From Rhizobacter sp. (GTDB lineage Bacteria > Pseudomonadota > Gammaproteobacteria > Burkholderiales > Burkholderiaceae_C), in assembly GCA_025350965.1 (NCBI GenBank), contig JANXWV010000052.1:1-63345 (forward strand): 63,345 bases of DNA, written 5' to 3'. Each line of letters starts with the position of its first letter. Position 1 is the stretch's first letter. This document shows positions 54,526 to 63,255 of the stretch, piece after piece. The position numbers and the translations under genes were made by a program. Below the pieces are notes generated by a model, which worked only from the letters and a program-made list of their open reading frames with translations, was not told where the DNA came from and did no database searches.

Positions 54526-55449
54526 TCACCGCGCCGCCGCGAGCCGCAGCAACTGTGCATAGCCCGGCTGCGTGACCATGCGCGCGGCCGCCCCTTGCTG
54601 GCGCAGCGCGCGGTGCGCGGCGGGCAGCTGCCAGCACGGCAGTTGCGTGAACATGTGGTGCTCGCCGTGGTAGTTGACCCAGTAGGGCGCGATGAATGCG
54701 CGCTCGATCGGGTTCGCATGCGTGGTGCGCGCCTGGCGCAGCGGGTCGGCCTCGTTCTGCGCGATCAACGCGTGCTCGGCGATGTTGCGGATGCGGCTCA
54801 CGAGCATCAGCCAAGTCATCATCGGCAGCAGCCACAGCGCGAGCCACACCCACGCCTGGCCAACTGCTGCGAACAGCGCGAAGCCGAGCGCGTTGCCGAC
54901 CAGAAACCGCCGGTCCTTGGCCAGCTCCTCAACGAACAGGCCGATGGCCGACTCGCCGGGCGCGCGCCGGGCCAACCGCTCGGCGATGTGGCCGAAGCGC
55001 TGCTTGACGAAGGTCTGCCCGGTCAGGTCGCGCACGGTCTTGCGCGCGAGCGACGCGCGGGTGATCGGGAACGGCGCCGACAGCACCAGGTCGGGGTCTT
55101 CGGTCTGCTGCACGAAGCGGTGATGCTGCAGGTGATACGGGCGGTAGGCGCCGAGGCTGGATGAGCACAGCCAGTGGCCGACCCAGTCATTGATGCGCCG
55201 GTCGCCATGCAGCAGGCCGTGCGCCGCGTCGTGCATCAGGATGAACAGGCCGAGCTGGCGCGTGCCGACCACGAGCACCATCAACGGCACGGTCACCGGC
55301 CACTGTGCGCCGACCCACATGGCCGCGAAGATCACGGCCCAGCAATGGGCCACGAGCCACAGGCCGCGCCAGTTGGAGCGCGCCGTCAGCCGGCCCCACG
55401 CTTCAGGGCTGAAGAAGTCTTCGGGTCGGGCACGGGGGGCGGCAGCCAT
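54526..55449 (-). CDS. Membrane fatty acid desaturase
   Basis: Integral-membrane di-iron desaturase, 307 residues. The three histidine boxes are HDAAHGLLH, HLQHHRF and HGEHHMF, with hydrophobic segments between. AAGGA upstream of the ATG at 55449 supports the start. It could introduce a double bond in acyl lipids or act on a carotenoid-like substrate; the sequence does not say which. Divergent from radA. Confidence 0.88.
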   Translation of the reverse strand: MAAAPRARPEDFFSPEAWGRLTARSNWRGLWLVAHCWAVIFAAMWVGAQWPVTVPLMVLVVGTRQLGLFILMHDAAHGLLHGDRRINDWVGHWLCSSSLGAYRPYHLQHHRFVQQTEDPDLVLSAPFPITRASLARKTVRDLTGQTFVKQRFGHIAERLARRAPGESAIGLFVEELAKDRRFLVGNALGFALFAAVGQAWVWLALWLLPMMTWLMLVSRIRNIAEHALIAQNEADPLRQARTTHANPIERAFIAPYWVNYHGEHHMFTQLPCWQLPAAHRALRQQGAAARMVTQPGYAQLLRLAAAR

Positions 55450-55565
55450 GGGCGAATCCTTGGGGCAAACCTGGAATCAAAGCCTCGGGCGACTCGTCGC
55501 GCGAGGGCAGCCCCCAACTGTGCCAGTGTTCCGGCCCGCGCGCACCCCTGCGGCGACAATGCCGC

Positions 55566-56942
55566 ATGGCCAAGGACAAGTCGATCTACAGCTGCACCGA
55601 ATGCGGCGGCACGAGCCCGAAGTGGCTGGGCAAATGCCCGAGCTGCAACGCGTGGAACACGCTGGTCGAAGGCGTTGCCGAAGGCCCGTCGAAGAACCGC
55701 TACACGCCGGCCGTGCGCGGCCTGATCGCAACCCAGCCTGTGGCCACGCTGTCCGAGATCGAAGCGACCGACGTTGACCGCCAGAGCACCGGCGTCGACG
55801 AGCTCGACCGCGTGCTCGGGGGCGGCATCGTGGCCGGCGGCGTGGTGCTGATCGGCGGTGACCCGGGCATCGGCAAGTCGACGCTGCTGCTGCAGGCGCT
55901 CGACAGCCTGTCGCACAGCATGCGCACGCTGTACGTCACCGGCGAAGAAAGCGGCGCGCAGGTGGCGATGCGCTCGCGCCGGCTCGGCCTGGGCGCATCG
56001 AAGGTGCGCGTGCTGGCCGAAATTCAGCTCGAAAAGATCAGCGCCGCCATCGAGGCCGAGCAACCCGCCGTGTGCGTGATCGACTCGATCCAGACCATGT
56101 ACTCGGACCAGCTCTCGTCCGCGCCGGGCTCGGTGGCGCAGGTGCGCGAGTGCGCGGCGCAGCTCACGCGCATTGCCAAGAGCACGGGCATCACGATCAT
56201 CCTCGTCGGCCACGTCACGAAAGACGGCGCGCTCGCCGGGCCGCGCGTGCTCGAACACATCGTCGACACGGTGCTGTACTTCGAGGGCGACACGCACTCG
56301 AGCTTCCGCCTCGTTCGCGCGATCAAGAACCGCTTCGGCGCGGTCAACGAGATCGGCGTGTTCGCAATGACCGAGAAAGGGCTGAAGGGAGTGGCGAACC
56401 CGAGCGCCATCTTCCTGTCCACGCACGGCGACCCCGTCCCCGGCTCGTGCGTGCTCGTCACGCTGGAGGGCACGCGGCCGCTGCTGGTCGAGATCCAGGC
56501 GCTGGTCGATTCGGGCGGGCCGAGCCCACGCCGGCTGTCGGTCGGCATTGACCGCGACCGCCTGGCGATGATGCTGGCCGTGCTGCACCGCCACGCCGGC
56601 ATCGCCGCGAACGACCAGGACGTGTTCGTCAACGCCGTCGGCGGGGTGCGCATCAGCGAGCCGGCGGCCGACCTGGCAGTGATGCTCGCGATTCAAGGCA
56701 GCCTGCGCGGCAAGGCCTTGCCGCGTGGCTTCATCGCCTTCGGCGAGGTGGGCCTGGCGGGTGAGGTGCGGCCCGCGCCGCGCGGGCAGGAGCGCTTGAA
56801 GGAAGCCGCGAAGCTCGGCTTCTCGGTGGCCATCGTCCCGAAGGCGAATGCACCCAAGGGCAGCGCCAAGAGCATCGAGGGCCTGACGATCCATGCGGTC
56901 GACCGCATCGAGCAGGCCATCAGCATCGCGCGGGGGCTTTGA
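55566..56942 (+). CDS. radA: DNA repair protein RadA
   Basis: RadA, 458 residues, a RecA-like helicase that extends branches during recombination. The N-terminal zinc finger has C10, C13, C24 and C27 (CTECGGTSPKWLGKCPSC); Walker A is GGDPGIGKST; the RadA-specific KNRFG motif is in AIKNRFGAVNE; and the C-terminal Lon-like domain has the AGEVRPAPRGQERLKEAAKLGF block. Monocistronic-looking, followed by a small membrane protein gene after 76 bases. Confidence 0.96.
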   Translation: MAKDKSIYSCTECGGTSPKWLGKCPSCNAWNTLVEGVAEGPSKNRYTPAVRGLIATQPVATLSEIEATDVDRQSTGVDELDRVLGGGIVAGGVVLIGGDPGIGKSTLLLQALDSLSHSMRTLYVTGEESGAQVAMRSRRLGLGASKVRVLAEIQLEKISAAIEAEQPAVCVIDSIQTMYSDQLSSAPGSVAQVRECAAQLTRIAKSTGITIILVGHVTKDGALAGPRVLEHIVDTVLYFEGDTHSSFRLVRAIKNRFGAVNEIGVFAMTEKGLKGVANPSAIFLSTHGDPVPGSCVLVTLEGTRPLLVEIQALVDSGGPSPRRLSVGIDRDRLAMMLAVLHRHAGIAANDQDVFVNAVGGVRISEPAADLAVMLAIQGSLRGKALPRGFIAFGEVGLAGEVRPAPRGQERLKEAAKLGFSVAIVPKANAPKGSAKSIEGLTIHAVDRIEQAISIARGL

Positions 56943-57018
56943 GCCCCCAGAAAATGGCTTCGACATTTCTACTCCCAGAGGCAAAGCAACGTGGCAAAGC
57001 CACATTTGCCTTGGACCC

Positions 57019-57459
57019 ATGAGCCCTGTTCTGGGATGGAGCCTGGCCGCGCTCGCGCTGGCAGCGGGTTGGCAGGCCTACCGCTGGCAGGGCCTGCTGC
57101 TCGCGGTCAGCGTGATCGTGTTCTGGCTGCTGCTGCAGTTCAGCCGCAGCGTGCGCGTGATGCGCATGACGACGGGCACGCCGGTCGGCCATGTGCCGAG
57201 TGCGGTGATGCTCAACGCCAGGCTCGCCAAAGGCTGGCCGATGCTCAAGGTGCTGCCGCTCACGCGCAGCCTGGGCCGGCGCGTGAGCCCGGCCGATCAA
57301 CCCGACCCGGAGGTCTGGGCCTGGGCCGACGACGGCGGCGCGCAGGTCGCGGTCACGTTCGTCAAGGGCCGTGTGACGCAGTGGGTGTTGAGACGGCCCG
57401 AGGCGCCCGACAACGCGCCGGAACGCGCAGCCAACGGCACGCCCGCCGACACGGCGTGA
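57019..57459 (+). CDS. Small membrane protein of unknown function (146 aa)
   Basis: 146 residues with two N-terminal hydrophobic helices (VLGWSLAALALAAGW and GLLLAVSVIVFWLLLQF), then a soluble domain with QFSRSVRVMRMTTGTPVGHVPSAVMLNARL and WAWADDGGAQVAVTFVKG. This arrangement recurs as an uncharacterised family in related genomes, but I assign no function. The ornithine-cyclodeaminase-like gene starts 10 bases after it, so an operon is likely. Start codon chosen at 57019; the frame is open further upstream. Confidence 0.7.
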   Translation: MSPVLGWSLAALALAAGWQAYRWQGLLLAVSVIVFWLLLQFSRSVRVMRMTTGTPVGHVPSAVMLNARLAKGWPMLKVLPLTRSLGRRVSPADQPDPEVWAWADDGGAQVAVTFVKGRVTQWVLRRPEAPDNAPERAANGTPADTA

Positions 57460-57469
57460 ACGCCCCGCC

Positions 57470-58429
57470 ATGCGCGCCATAGACGCCGAGGCCACGCGCC
57501 GCCACCTGCCGTTCAGTGCGCTGATCGACGCACTGCGCCAGCGCTTTGGTGAAGGCAATGAGGGCAGCGCCGGCTGCGAGGTGCCGCAGCGGCACACGCA
57601 CCGCATCGGCCACGACGGCACGCTGCTCTTGATGCCGGCATGGCGCGCCGGCGCGCGGCTGGGCCTGAAAACGGTCGGCGTCTTCCCTGGCAACACCGTG
57701 CTGGGTCTGCCCGGGCTGTACTCGACCTACCTGCTGTTCGATGCGCGCACCGGCGTGCCGCTGGCCTTGATCGACGGCAACGAGATCACCTCGCGCCGCA
57801 CCGCCGCCGCGTCGGCACTGGCGGCGTCGTACCTCGCGCGCGCCGATGCGCAGGTGCTGCTCATCGTCGGCGCGGGCCGCGTCGCGGCGTTGCTGGCGGA
57901 GGCGATGCGCGCGGTGCGGCCGATCACGCGCGTCCAGGTCTGGAACCACCGCGCCGCACCGGCCGAGCAGCTGGCGGCGCAACTGCGTGAACAAGGCATC
58001 GCCGCACAGCCCTGCACCGACCTGCAAGCTGCCGTGCAACAGGCCGACATCGTGAGCTGCGCGACGCTCTCGACCACCGCGCTGATCCACGGCGCGTGGT
58101 TGCGCCCCGGCACGCACCTCGACCTGATCGGCAGCTTTACGCCCGACATGCACGAAGCCGACGCGGCGTGCTTCGCGCGCAGCAGCGTGTTCATCGACAC
58201 GGCCGAGGCGCTGGCCAAAGCGGGCGACGTGCTTCACGCCAAGGCGGCAGGCGCCTTCGCCGACGCGCAGCTTTGCGCCACGCTGGCCGGCCTGTGCGGC
58301 GGCGCGCATGCGGGCCGCGCGTCGGCCACCGAGTGCACCCTCTTCAAGGCGGTGGGCACGGCGCTCGAAGACCTGACCGCCGCCGAACTGGTGTTCGACG
58401 CCGTGGTGGCGGGCGAGTCGCTATCCTGA
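57470..58429 (+). CDS. Ornithine cyclodeaminase/mu-crystallin family protein
   Basis: NAD(P)-binding enzyme of the OCD/mu-crystallin family, 319 residues. Family marks: RLGLKTVGVFPGNT, the LIDGNEITSRRTAAASALAASYLAR segment, and a Rossmann motif VLLIVGAGRVAALL with HLDLIGSFTPDMHEAD. Members deaminate ornithine to proline or reduce imines and ketimines; the reaction here is unknown. It is followed by the MaoC-like gene after 24 bases. Confidence 0.87.
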   Translation: MRAIDAEATRRHLPFSALIDALRQRFGEGNEGSAGCEVPQRHTHRIGHDGTLLLMPAWRAGARLGLKTVGVFPGNTVLGLPGLYSTYLLFDARTGVPLALIDGNEITSRRTAAASALAASYLARADAQVLLIVGAGRVAALLAEAMRAVRPITRVQVWNHRAAPAEQLAAQLREQGIAAQPCTDLQAAVQQADIVSCATLSTTALIHGAWLRPGTHLDLIGSFTPDMHEADAACFARSSVFIDTAEALAKAGDVLHAKAAGAFADAQLCATLAGLCGGAHAGRASATECTLFKAVGTALEDLTAAELVFDAVVAGESLS

Positions 58430-58453
58430 TCACCCCGAGCAGATTCACCCCCC

Positions 58454-58972
58454 ATGAACACCGAGCAAGACGACCCGAAGGCACCATCGCCGCCATCGCC
58501 CCCATCGCCGGCCCGCGTACCGCGCTGGTACTGGGAAGACTTTCCCATCGGCGAATTGCGCGAGTTCGGCGCCATGCCAGTCACGCGCGAGGCCGTGCTG
58601 GCGTTCGCGCGCGACTTCGACCCTCAGCCCTTCCACCTGGACGACGCGGCGGCCGAGGCCTCGTTGTTCGGCCGGCTGGCCGCCAGCGGCTGGCACACCT
58701 GCGCGATGGCCATGCGCCTGCTGTGCGACGGCTACCTGCTCGACTCGGCCAGCCTGGGCTCGCCCGGCATGGACAACATCCGCTGGCACGCACCCGTGTT
58801 TCCGGGCGACGTGCTCAGCGCGCGCAGCACTGTGATCGACGCGCGCCCCATGGCCAGCAAGCCCGGCGTGGGGCTGGTGCAGTCGAAGAGCGAGGTGCTG
58901 AATCAACACGGGGTGGTCGTGCTGTCGATGCAGGGCTGGGGCATGTACCGTCGGCGGGTGCCCGCTGCGTGA
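58454..58972 (+). CDS. MaoC-family (R)-specific hydratase
   Basis: Hot-dog fold enoyl-CoA hydratase-like protein, 172 residues. The hydratase signature is FARDFDPQPFHLDDAAA, the catalytic D-x-x-x-x-H, followed by GRLAASGWHTCAMAMRL and GMDNIRWHAPVFPGD. The N-terminus (MNTEQDDPKAPSPPSPPSP) is low-complexity. It may work with acyl-CoA metabolism, but the operon partners do not make a clear pathway. The kinase gene starts 50 bp later. Confidence 0.87.
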   Translation: MNTEQDDPKAPSPPSPPSPARVPRWYWEDFPIGELREFGAMPVTREAVLAFARDFDPQPFHLDDAAAEASLFGRLAASGWHTCAMAMRLLCDGYLLDSASLGSPGMDNIRWHAPVFPGDVLSARSTVIDARPMASKPGVGLVQSKSEVLNQHGVVVLSMQGWGMYRRRVPAA

Positions 58973-59022
58973 GCCGGGCCGCGCGCAAGGCACTGCAATT
59001 GACGACGTGACGCCTTGACCCC

Positions 59023-60678
59023 ATGACCACGGGCCCCGAGTTCGTTGCGAGCAGTTCGCTGTCGGTGCACACGCTGCCCGACGGCACGCGCGTTCGCGAC
59101 TACGAGATCACGGGGCTGATCGGCGAAGGCGGGTTCGGCATCGTCTACCTTGCGTACGACCATTCGCTGCAGCGCCGCGTGGCGATCAAGGAGTACATGC
59201 CGTCGGCCATGGCCTCGCGCTCGGCGCACTCGCCGACGGTCGTCGTCAAGTCGGACCGGCATGCCGACACCTTCAAGGTCGGCCTGAAGAGTTTCGTCAA
59301 CGAGGCGCGGCTGCTCGCGCGCTTCGACCACCCGTCTCTCGTCAAGGTGTACCGCTTTTGGGAAGAGAACGGCACCGCCTACATGGTGATGCCGTACTAC
59401 GAGGGCCCCACGTTGAAGCGCGCGCTGGCCGAGCTCGGTCACGTGCCCGACGAGGCCGAGCTGCGCACCTGGTTGCGCCCGCTGCTCGACGCGCTGGCCG
59501 TGATGCACGCGGCGCATTGTTTTCACCGCGACATCGCGCCCGACAACATCCTGCTCACGCCGTCGGGCCCATTGCTGCTGGACTTCGGCGCCGCGCGCCG
59601 CGTGATCGGCGACATGACGCATGCACTGACCGTGGTGCTCAAGCCTGGCTTCGCACCGATCGAGCAGTACGGCGAGGTGTCCAGCATGGCGCAGGGCGCG
59701 TGGACCGACCTGTACGCGCTGGCCAGCGTGGTCTACGCGGCGGTGACGGGGCACCCGCCGATGTCGTCGGTCGAGCGGCTGATGGACGACCGCCTGCGCC
59801 CCTTGAGCGAGCTGGCCGCCGGGCGCTACAGCGAGCCCTTTCTCACCGCCATCGACGCCGCGCTGTCGGTGCGCCCGGCCGACCGACCGCAAGACGTGGC
59901 CGCGTTCCGCACCTTGCTCGACGGGCGCGTGCTGCAGAAGGCGCCGTCGCCCGGGTTCGCATCGACCTATTCGGCGCCACTGGAGTTGACACTCCCGGAA
60001 GACGACACGGCGGCGGTCCCAGCCAGCAAGCTGGCGCCGACCGGGACACCCTCCGCCGCGCCGCTGGTGCCGGCACGGCCGGTGCCGACAGCCATCGACA
60101 TTCCGACCGACCCGCCGCACCCTGCTGCAGGCAACCCGCCGGCTCCGCATGCCCGCGCCACGGCCCCACGCAGCAGGACCGCGCTGTACGCCGGCTTCGC
60201 GGCCGCCGCCGTGCTGGCGCTGGCTGCCGGGGCCTACCTGGCGAGCCGCCCGCGCGCCACGCTGCAAGCACCGGGCGCCGAGCCGCCCGCTGCCAATGCC
60301 GCAACCGTGCCTGCGCCTGCCGCTGCGGTGGCGCCGACCGTCTCGCCCGTTGCCTCCCCCACAGCCCCGGCGAGTGCCGCCGCGCTGACCGTGCCGACCC
60401 CGAGCCTGCCGATGATCGACGAGAGCCCCCTGGCCAGCGACCGGCCAACCGGCGCCGCAGCACAGACGAAGGCAAGGCCCAACACAAGCGCCCCGACCGA
60501 GGCCGCGAAGCCGCGGCGCCCCGCGCTCACCGAGCCCGTGCCTCGCCCACCGACGGATCGACCCGCCCCCACGAACACAGCGCTGACGCAGGGTAAGTGC
60601 AGTGATATTCTGCAAAAGGCCTCGCTGGAGCCACTGACTCCTGCTGAAGCCATCTTCTTGAAACGGGAGTGCAGATGA
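59023..60678 (+). CDS. Transmembrane serine/threonine protein kinase
   Basis: Hanks-type kinase, 551 residues. Kinase domain about 27-300: glycine loop GEGGFGIVY, VAIK lysine K56, E94, catalytic HRDIAPDN with D170 and N175, DFG at 187-189. HRDIAPDN rather than HRDLKPEN is a recognised bacterial variant. A proline/alanine-rich linker, one membrane helix at about 386-408, and a low-complexity outer region follow, ending in a compact tail CSDILQKASLEPLTPAEA with two cysteines. So the kinase is inside and the tail outside. The stop overlaps the lipoprotein start (ATGA), implying one functional unit. Confidence 0.9.
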   Translation: MTTGPEFVASSSLSVHTLPDGTRVRDYEITGLIGEGGFGIVYLAYDHSLQRRVAIKEYMPSAMASRSAHSPTVVVKSDRHADTFKVGLKSFVNEARLLARFDHPSLVKVYRFWEENGTAYMVMPYYEGPTLKRALAELGHVPDEAELRTWLRPLLDALAVMHAAHCFHRDIAPDNILLTPSGPLLLDFGAARRVIGDMTHALTVVLKPGFAPIEQYGEVSSMAQGAWTDLYALASVVYAAVTGHPPMSSVERLMDDRLRPLSELAAGRYSEPFLTAIDAALSVRPADRPQDVAAFRTLLDGRVLQKAPSPGFASTYSAPLELTLPEDDTAAVPASKLAPTGTPSAAPLVPARPVPTAIDIPTDPPHPAAGNPPAPHARATAPRSRTALYAGFAAAAVLALAAGAYLASRPRATLQAPGAEPPAANAATVPAPAAAVAPTVSPVASPTAPASAAALTVPTPSLPMIDESPLASDRPTGAAAQTKARPNTSAPTEAAKPRRPALTEPVPRPPTDRPAPTNTALTQGKCSDILQKASLEPLTPAEAIFLKRECR

Positions 60679-61898
60679 GCCCAACCGCCTTGATTCGCAC
60701 CGCCCTGATTCGGACTCGCACGGCGTGGTTGACACGCCTGGGCATGCTGGTGGCCGCAGGGCTCGTCGGCTGCGCGGCACCGCCCCCTGCGCCGCCGCCC
60801 TCGAACGTCGAAGTGCCGTTCGAGCAGGCCGTGGCGCAGGCCACCGACGCACTGCTGGCCCAGGTGCTGACGCAGCCGGCGTTCGTGTCGAAGCTGGCCA
60901 AACGCAGCGTGGTACTCGACCCGATGCTCGACGCCTCCAGCGGCCAGCAGACGGCCGCCACGCAGTTGCTGGAACAGCGCGTCACCGGGCGCCTGGCGGC
61001 GAAGGCCGACATGATCGAGATCCTGCCGTTCCAGAGCGCGAACCTTGCGAAGGCGCAGTGGCTGTTGACCGGCACGCTGACACGCGCATTGGCCGACCGG
61101 GCGAAGGGCTCGCTGCTGGTGAACCTGGCGCTCACCGACCTCAAGACCGGCGTGGTCGCAGCGCAGGCGTGGGCACTGACCCGCGACGATGGGCTCAACA
61201 ACACGCCGCTGCCCTACTATGCCGACAGCCCGGTGCTCGTCAAGGACCGCGTGATCGAAGGCTACGTGAGCACCACCGCCACCGGCGCCGGCAAGCGCGC
61301 CGACGCGTACTACCTCGAACGGATCGCCGTGGCCACCGTGATCAATGACGCCACGGCGCTGTACAACGCCGAGCGCTATCAAGACGCGCTGGCGCAGTAC
61401 CGCGCTGCGGGCGGTACGACCGGCGGCGACCAGCTGCGCGTGCTCAACGGCATCTACCTGGCCAGCGCCAAGCTCGGCCGCGCGACGGACGCCGAACAGG
61501 CCTTCGGCAAGGTCGTGGCCTACGGCATCGCGAACAACCAGCTCGGTGTGAAGTTCCTGTTCAACCCGGGCAGCACGGTGTTCTGGTCCGACGCGAAGGT
61601 GAGCGGCCCGTATGCGATGTGGCTGCGCCAGATCGCACGCGAGAGCACGGCCGCGAAGGCCTGCATGAACATCGTCGGCCACACCAGCCGCACCGGCTCG
61701 GAGGCCGCGAACGACGCGCTGTCACTGCAGCGCGCCAGCTTCATCCGCCAGCGCCTCGCCACCGAGGCCGCCGTGCTCACCGGCCGCACCAAGCCGGTGG
61801 GCATGGGCTACCGCGAGAACATCGTCGGCAGCGGCACCGACAACGCGGTCGATGCGCTCGACCGGCGGGTGGAATTCAAGATCGCGCCGTGCGGGTGA
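60675..61898 (+). CDS. OmpA-domain lipoprotein, partner of the membrane kinase
   Basis: Lipoprotein of 407 residues. The signal peptide ends in the lipobox LVGC (C33). A central part with AVAQATDALLAQVL and QWLLTGTLTRAL resembles FlgO/CsgG-like secretin-associated domains, followed by TPR-like helices. The C-terminus has OmpA features: NIVGHTSRTGSEAANDALSLQRA and GYRENIVGSGTDNAVDALDRRVEF, the peptidoglycan-binding pattern of aspartate and arginine. Start at 60675 is fixed by the ATGA overlap with the kinase gene; GTG at 60669 is an alternative. The last 23 bases overlap the convergent methyltransferase gene. Confidence 0.85.
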   Translation: MSPTALIRTALIRTRTAWLTRLGMLVAAGLVGCAAPPPAPPPSNVEVPFEQAVAQATDALLAQVLTQPAFVSKLAKRSVVLDPMLDASSGQQTAATQLLEQRVTGRLAAKADMIEILPFQSANLAKAQWLLTGTLTRALADRAKGSLLVNLALTDLKTGVVAAQAWALTRDDGLNNTPLPYYADSPVLVKDRVIEGYVSTTATGAGKRADAYYLERIAVATVINDATALYNAERYQDALAQYRAAGGTTGGDQLRVLNGIYLASAKLGRATDAEQAFGKVVAYGIANNQLGVKFLFNPGSTVFWSDAKVSGPYAMWLRQIARESTAAKACMNIVGHTSRTGSEAANDALSLQRASFIRQRLATEAAVLTGRTKPVGMGYRENIVGSGTDNAVDALDRRVEFKIAPCG

Positions 61899-63156
61899 GG
61901 CCGGTGCCGGGCACGACCGGGCTCCCGAGCAGCAGCGTCTCCAGGCATTGCGCCTGGATGCCGTAGAAGCCCTTCAGCTCGCGGATTTGTTGCCACACCG
62001 CATCGCTTGACGTCGGCAGCTCGCGCTTGACCGCAAGGATCATCTTGTTCTTGTTGGTGTGCTCAAGTGCCACGAACTCGAACACCTGCGCGTCGTAGCC
62101 GCAGGCGTCGAGCAGCATGGCGCGCAGGCCGTCGGTCAACATTTCGGCCTGCTGGCCGAGGTGCACGCCGTGCTTGAGCAACGGGCGCAAGGGGTGCGGG
62201 CTGAGCAGCTGCGGGCGCAACTCCTTGTGGCAGCAAGGCGAGCACATGATGATGCGCGCGCCGGACCGCAGGCCGGTGTGGATGGCGTGGTCGGTGGCGG
62301 TGTCGCAGGCATGCAGCGCGACCATGATGTCGATGGCCTTGGGCTCCACGGTGCTGACATCGCCCTGCTCGAAGGTCAGGCCTTCGAGCCCGAGCCGCTG
62401 TACCACGCCGTTGCACAGCGCGACCATGTCGTCGCGCAACTCCACGCCGGTCACCAACGCCTCACGGCCCAGCGTGTGGCGCAGATGGTCGTGCATCGCG
62501 AACGTGAGGTAGCCCTTGCCCGATCCGAAATCGGCCACGCGAATGGGGGCGGCGCTCGGCAGCGCACTGGCCTCGATCGCGTGGTGCAACACCTCGATGA
62601 ACTTGTTGATCTGCTTCCACTTGCGGGCCATCGCAGGCACCACCTGAAGCTGCCCGGTCTTCGGGTCGACTTTGGTGACGCCGAGCGCAGCGAGGAAGGG
62701 CCGGTCGAGCGCGACGAAGCGGTGCTTCGCACGGTCGTGTGGGGTGGGCTCGGCAGCAGCGGCACGGGCCGCACCCGCGCCGCCCGCGCCACCCGCGCCG
62801 ACGGAGGAAAGCGGGCTCGCCTTGCCGCGCACCAGCGTGCGTTTGCCGCGCTGGCTGATGAGCAGTTGCAGGTCGGCTCCGGTGGTGAATAGGTGCGCGT
62901 GCAAAACGCTGTGCTCGATCAGGCTGCGCGCCAACACCAGCGCGTCGGGCGGCGCCAGGTTCTTGGTGATGTCCTTGGTCTGGTGCGTGTGCACGAACGA
63001 CAGCAAGGCCTCGCCCTTGAGCACGACCGGCCGCACCGTCACGCGCTGCAGGTCGCCGGCAGCGGCGCGCGGCTTGGCGAGCACGAGTTTGACGAAGCTG
63101 GCGCCTTGAACCGCATCGGCGAGCCGTTGGATGAAGTCGTCGGCGGGGTCGGTCAT
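61876..63156 (-). CDS. Class I SAM-dependent methyltransferase
   Basis: Protein of 426 residues. The SAM-binding motif is IRVADFGSGKGYLTFAMHDHL, followed by LVTGVELRDDM and a DIMVALHACDTATD motif, and a CSPCCHKELRP segment with two cysteines. N-terminal 180 residues are of a separate domain (SFVKLVLAKPRAA, VVLKGEALLSFVHTHQTKDITKNL). This layout matches an uncharacterised methyltransferase family related to RNA/tRNA or glutathione-type methyltransferases; target unknown. Start at 63156 is the first ATG before a coherent N-terminus. Confidence 0.8.
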   Translation of the reverse strand: MTDPADDFIQRLADAVQGASFVKLVLAKPRAAAGDLQRVTVRPVVLKGEALLSFVHTHQTKDITKNLAPPDALVLARSLIEHSVLHAHLFTTGADLQLLISQRGKRTLVRGKASPLSSVGAGGAGGAGAARAAAAEPTPHDRAKHRFVALDRPFLAALGVTKVDPKTGQLQVVPAMARKWKQINKFIEVLHHAIEASALPSAAPIRVADFGSGKGYLTFAMHDHLRHTLGREALVTGVELRDDMVALCNGVVQRLGLEGLTFEQGDVSTVEPKAIDIMVALHACDTATDHAIHTGLRSGARIIMCSPCCHKELRPQLLSPHPLRPLLKHGVHLGQQAEMLTDGLRAMLLDACGYDAQVFEFVALEHTNKNKMILAVKRELPTSSDAVWQQIRELKGFYGIQAQCLETLLLGSPVVPGTGLTRTARS

Positions 63157-63255
63157 GGGGTGGGGTGTGGGTCGGGCATGGGTCGAGTTCGAGAGGGCCA
63201 CTGCACGGCGTCGCACCGATCCAGAATGGTCGCACACCGCCCCACCGCTCCGACC

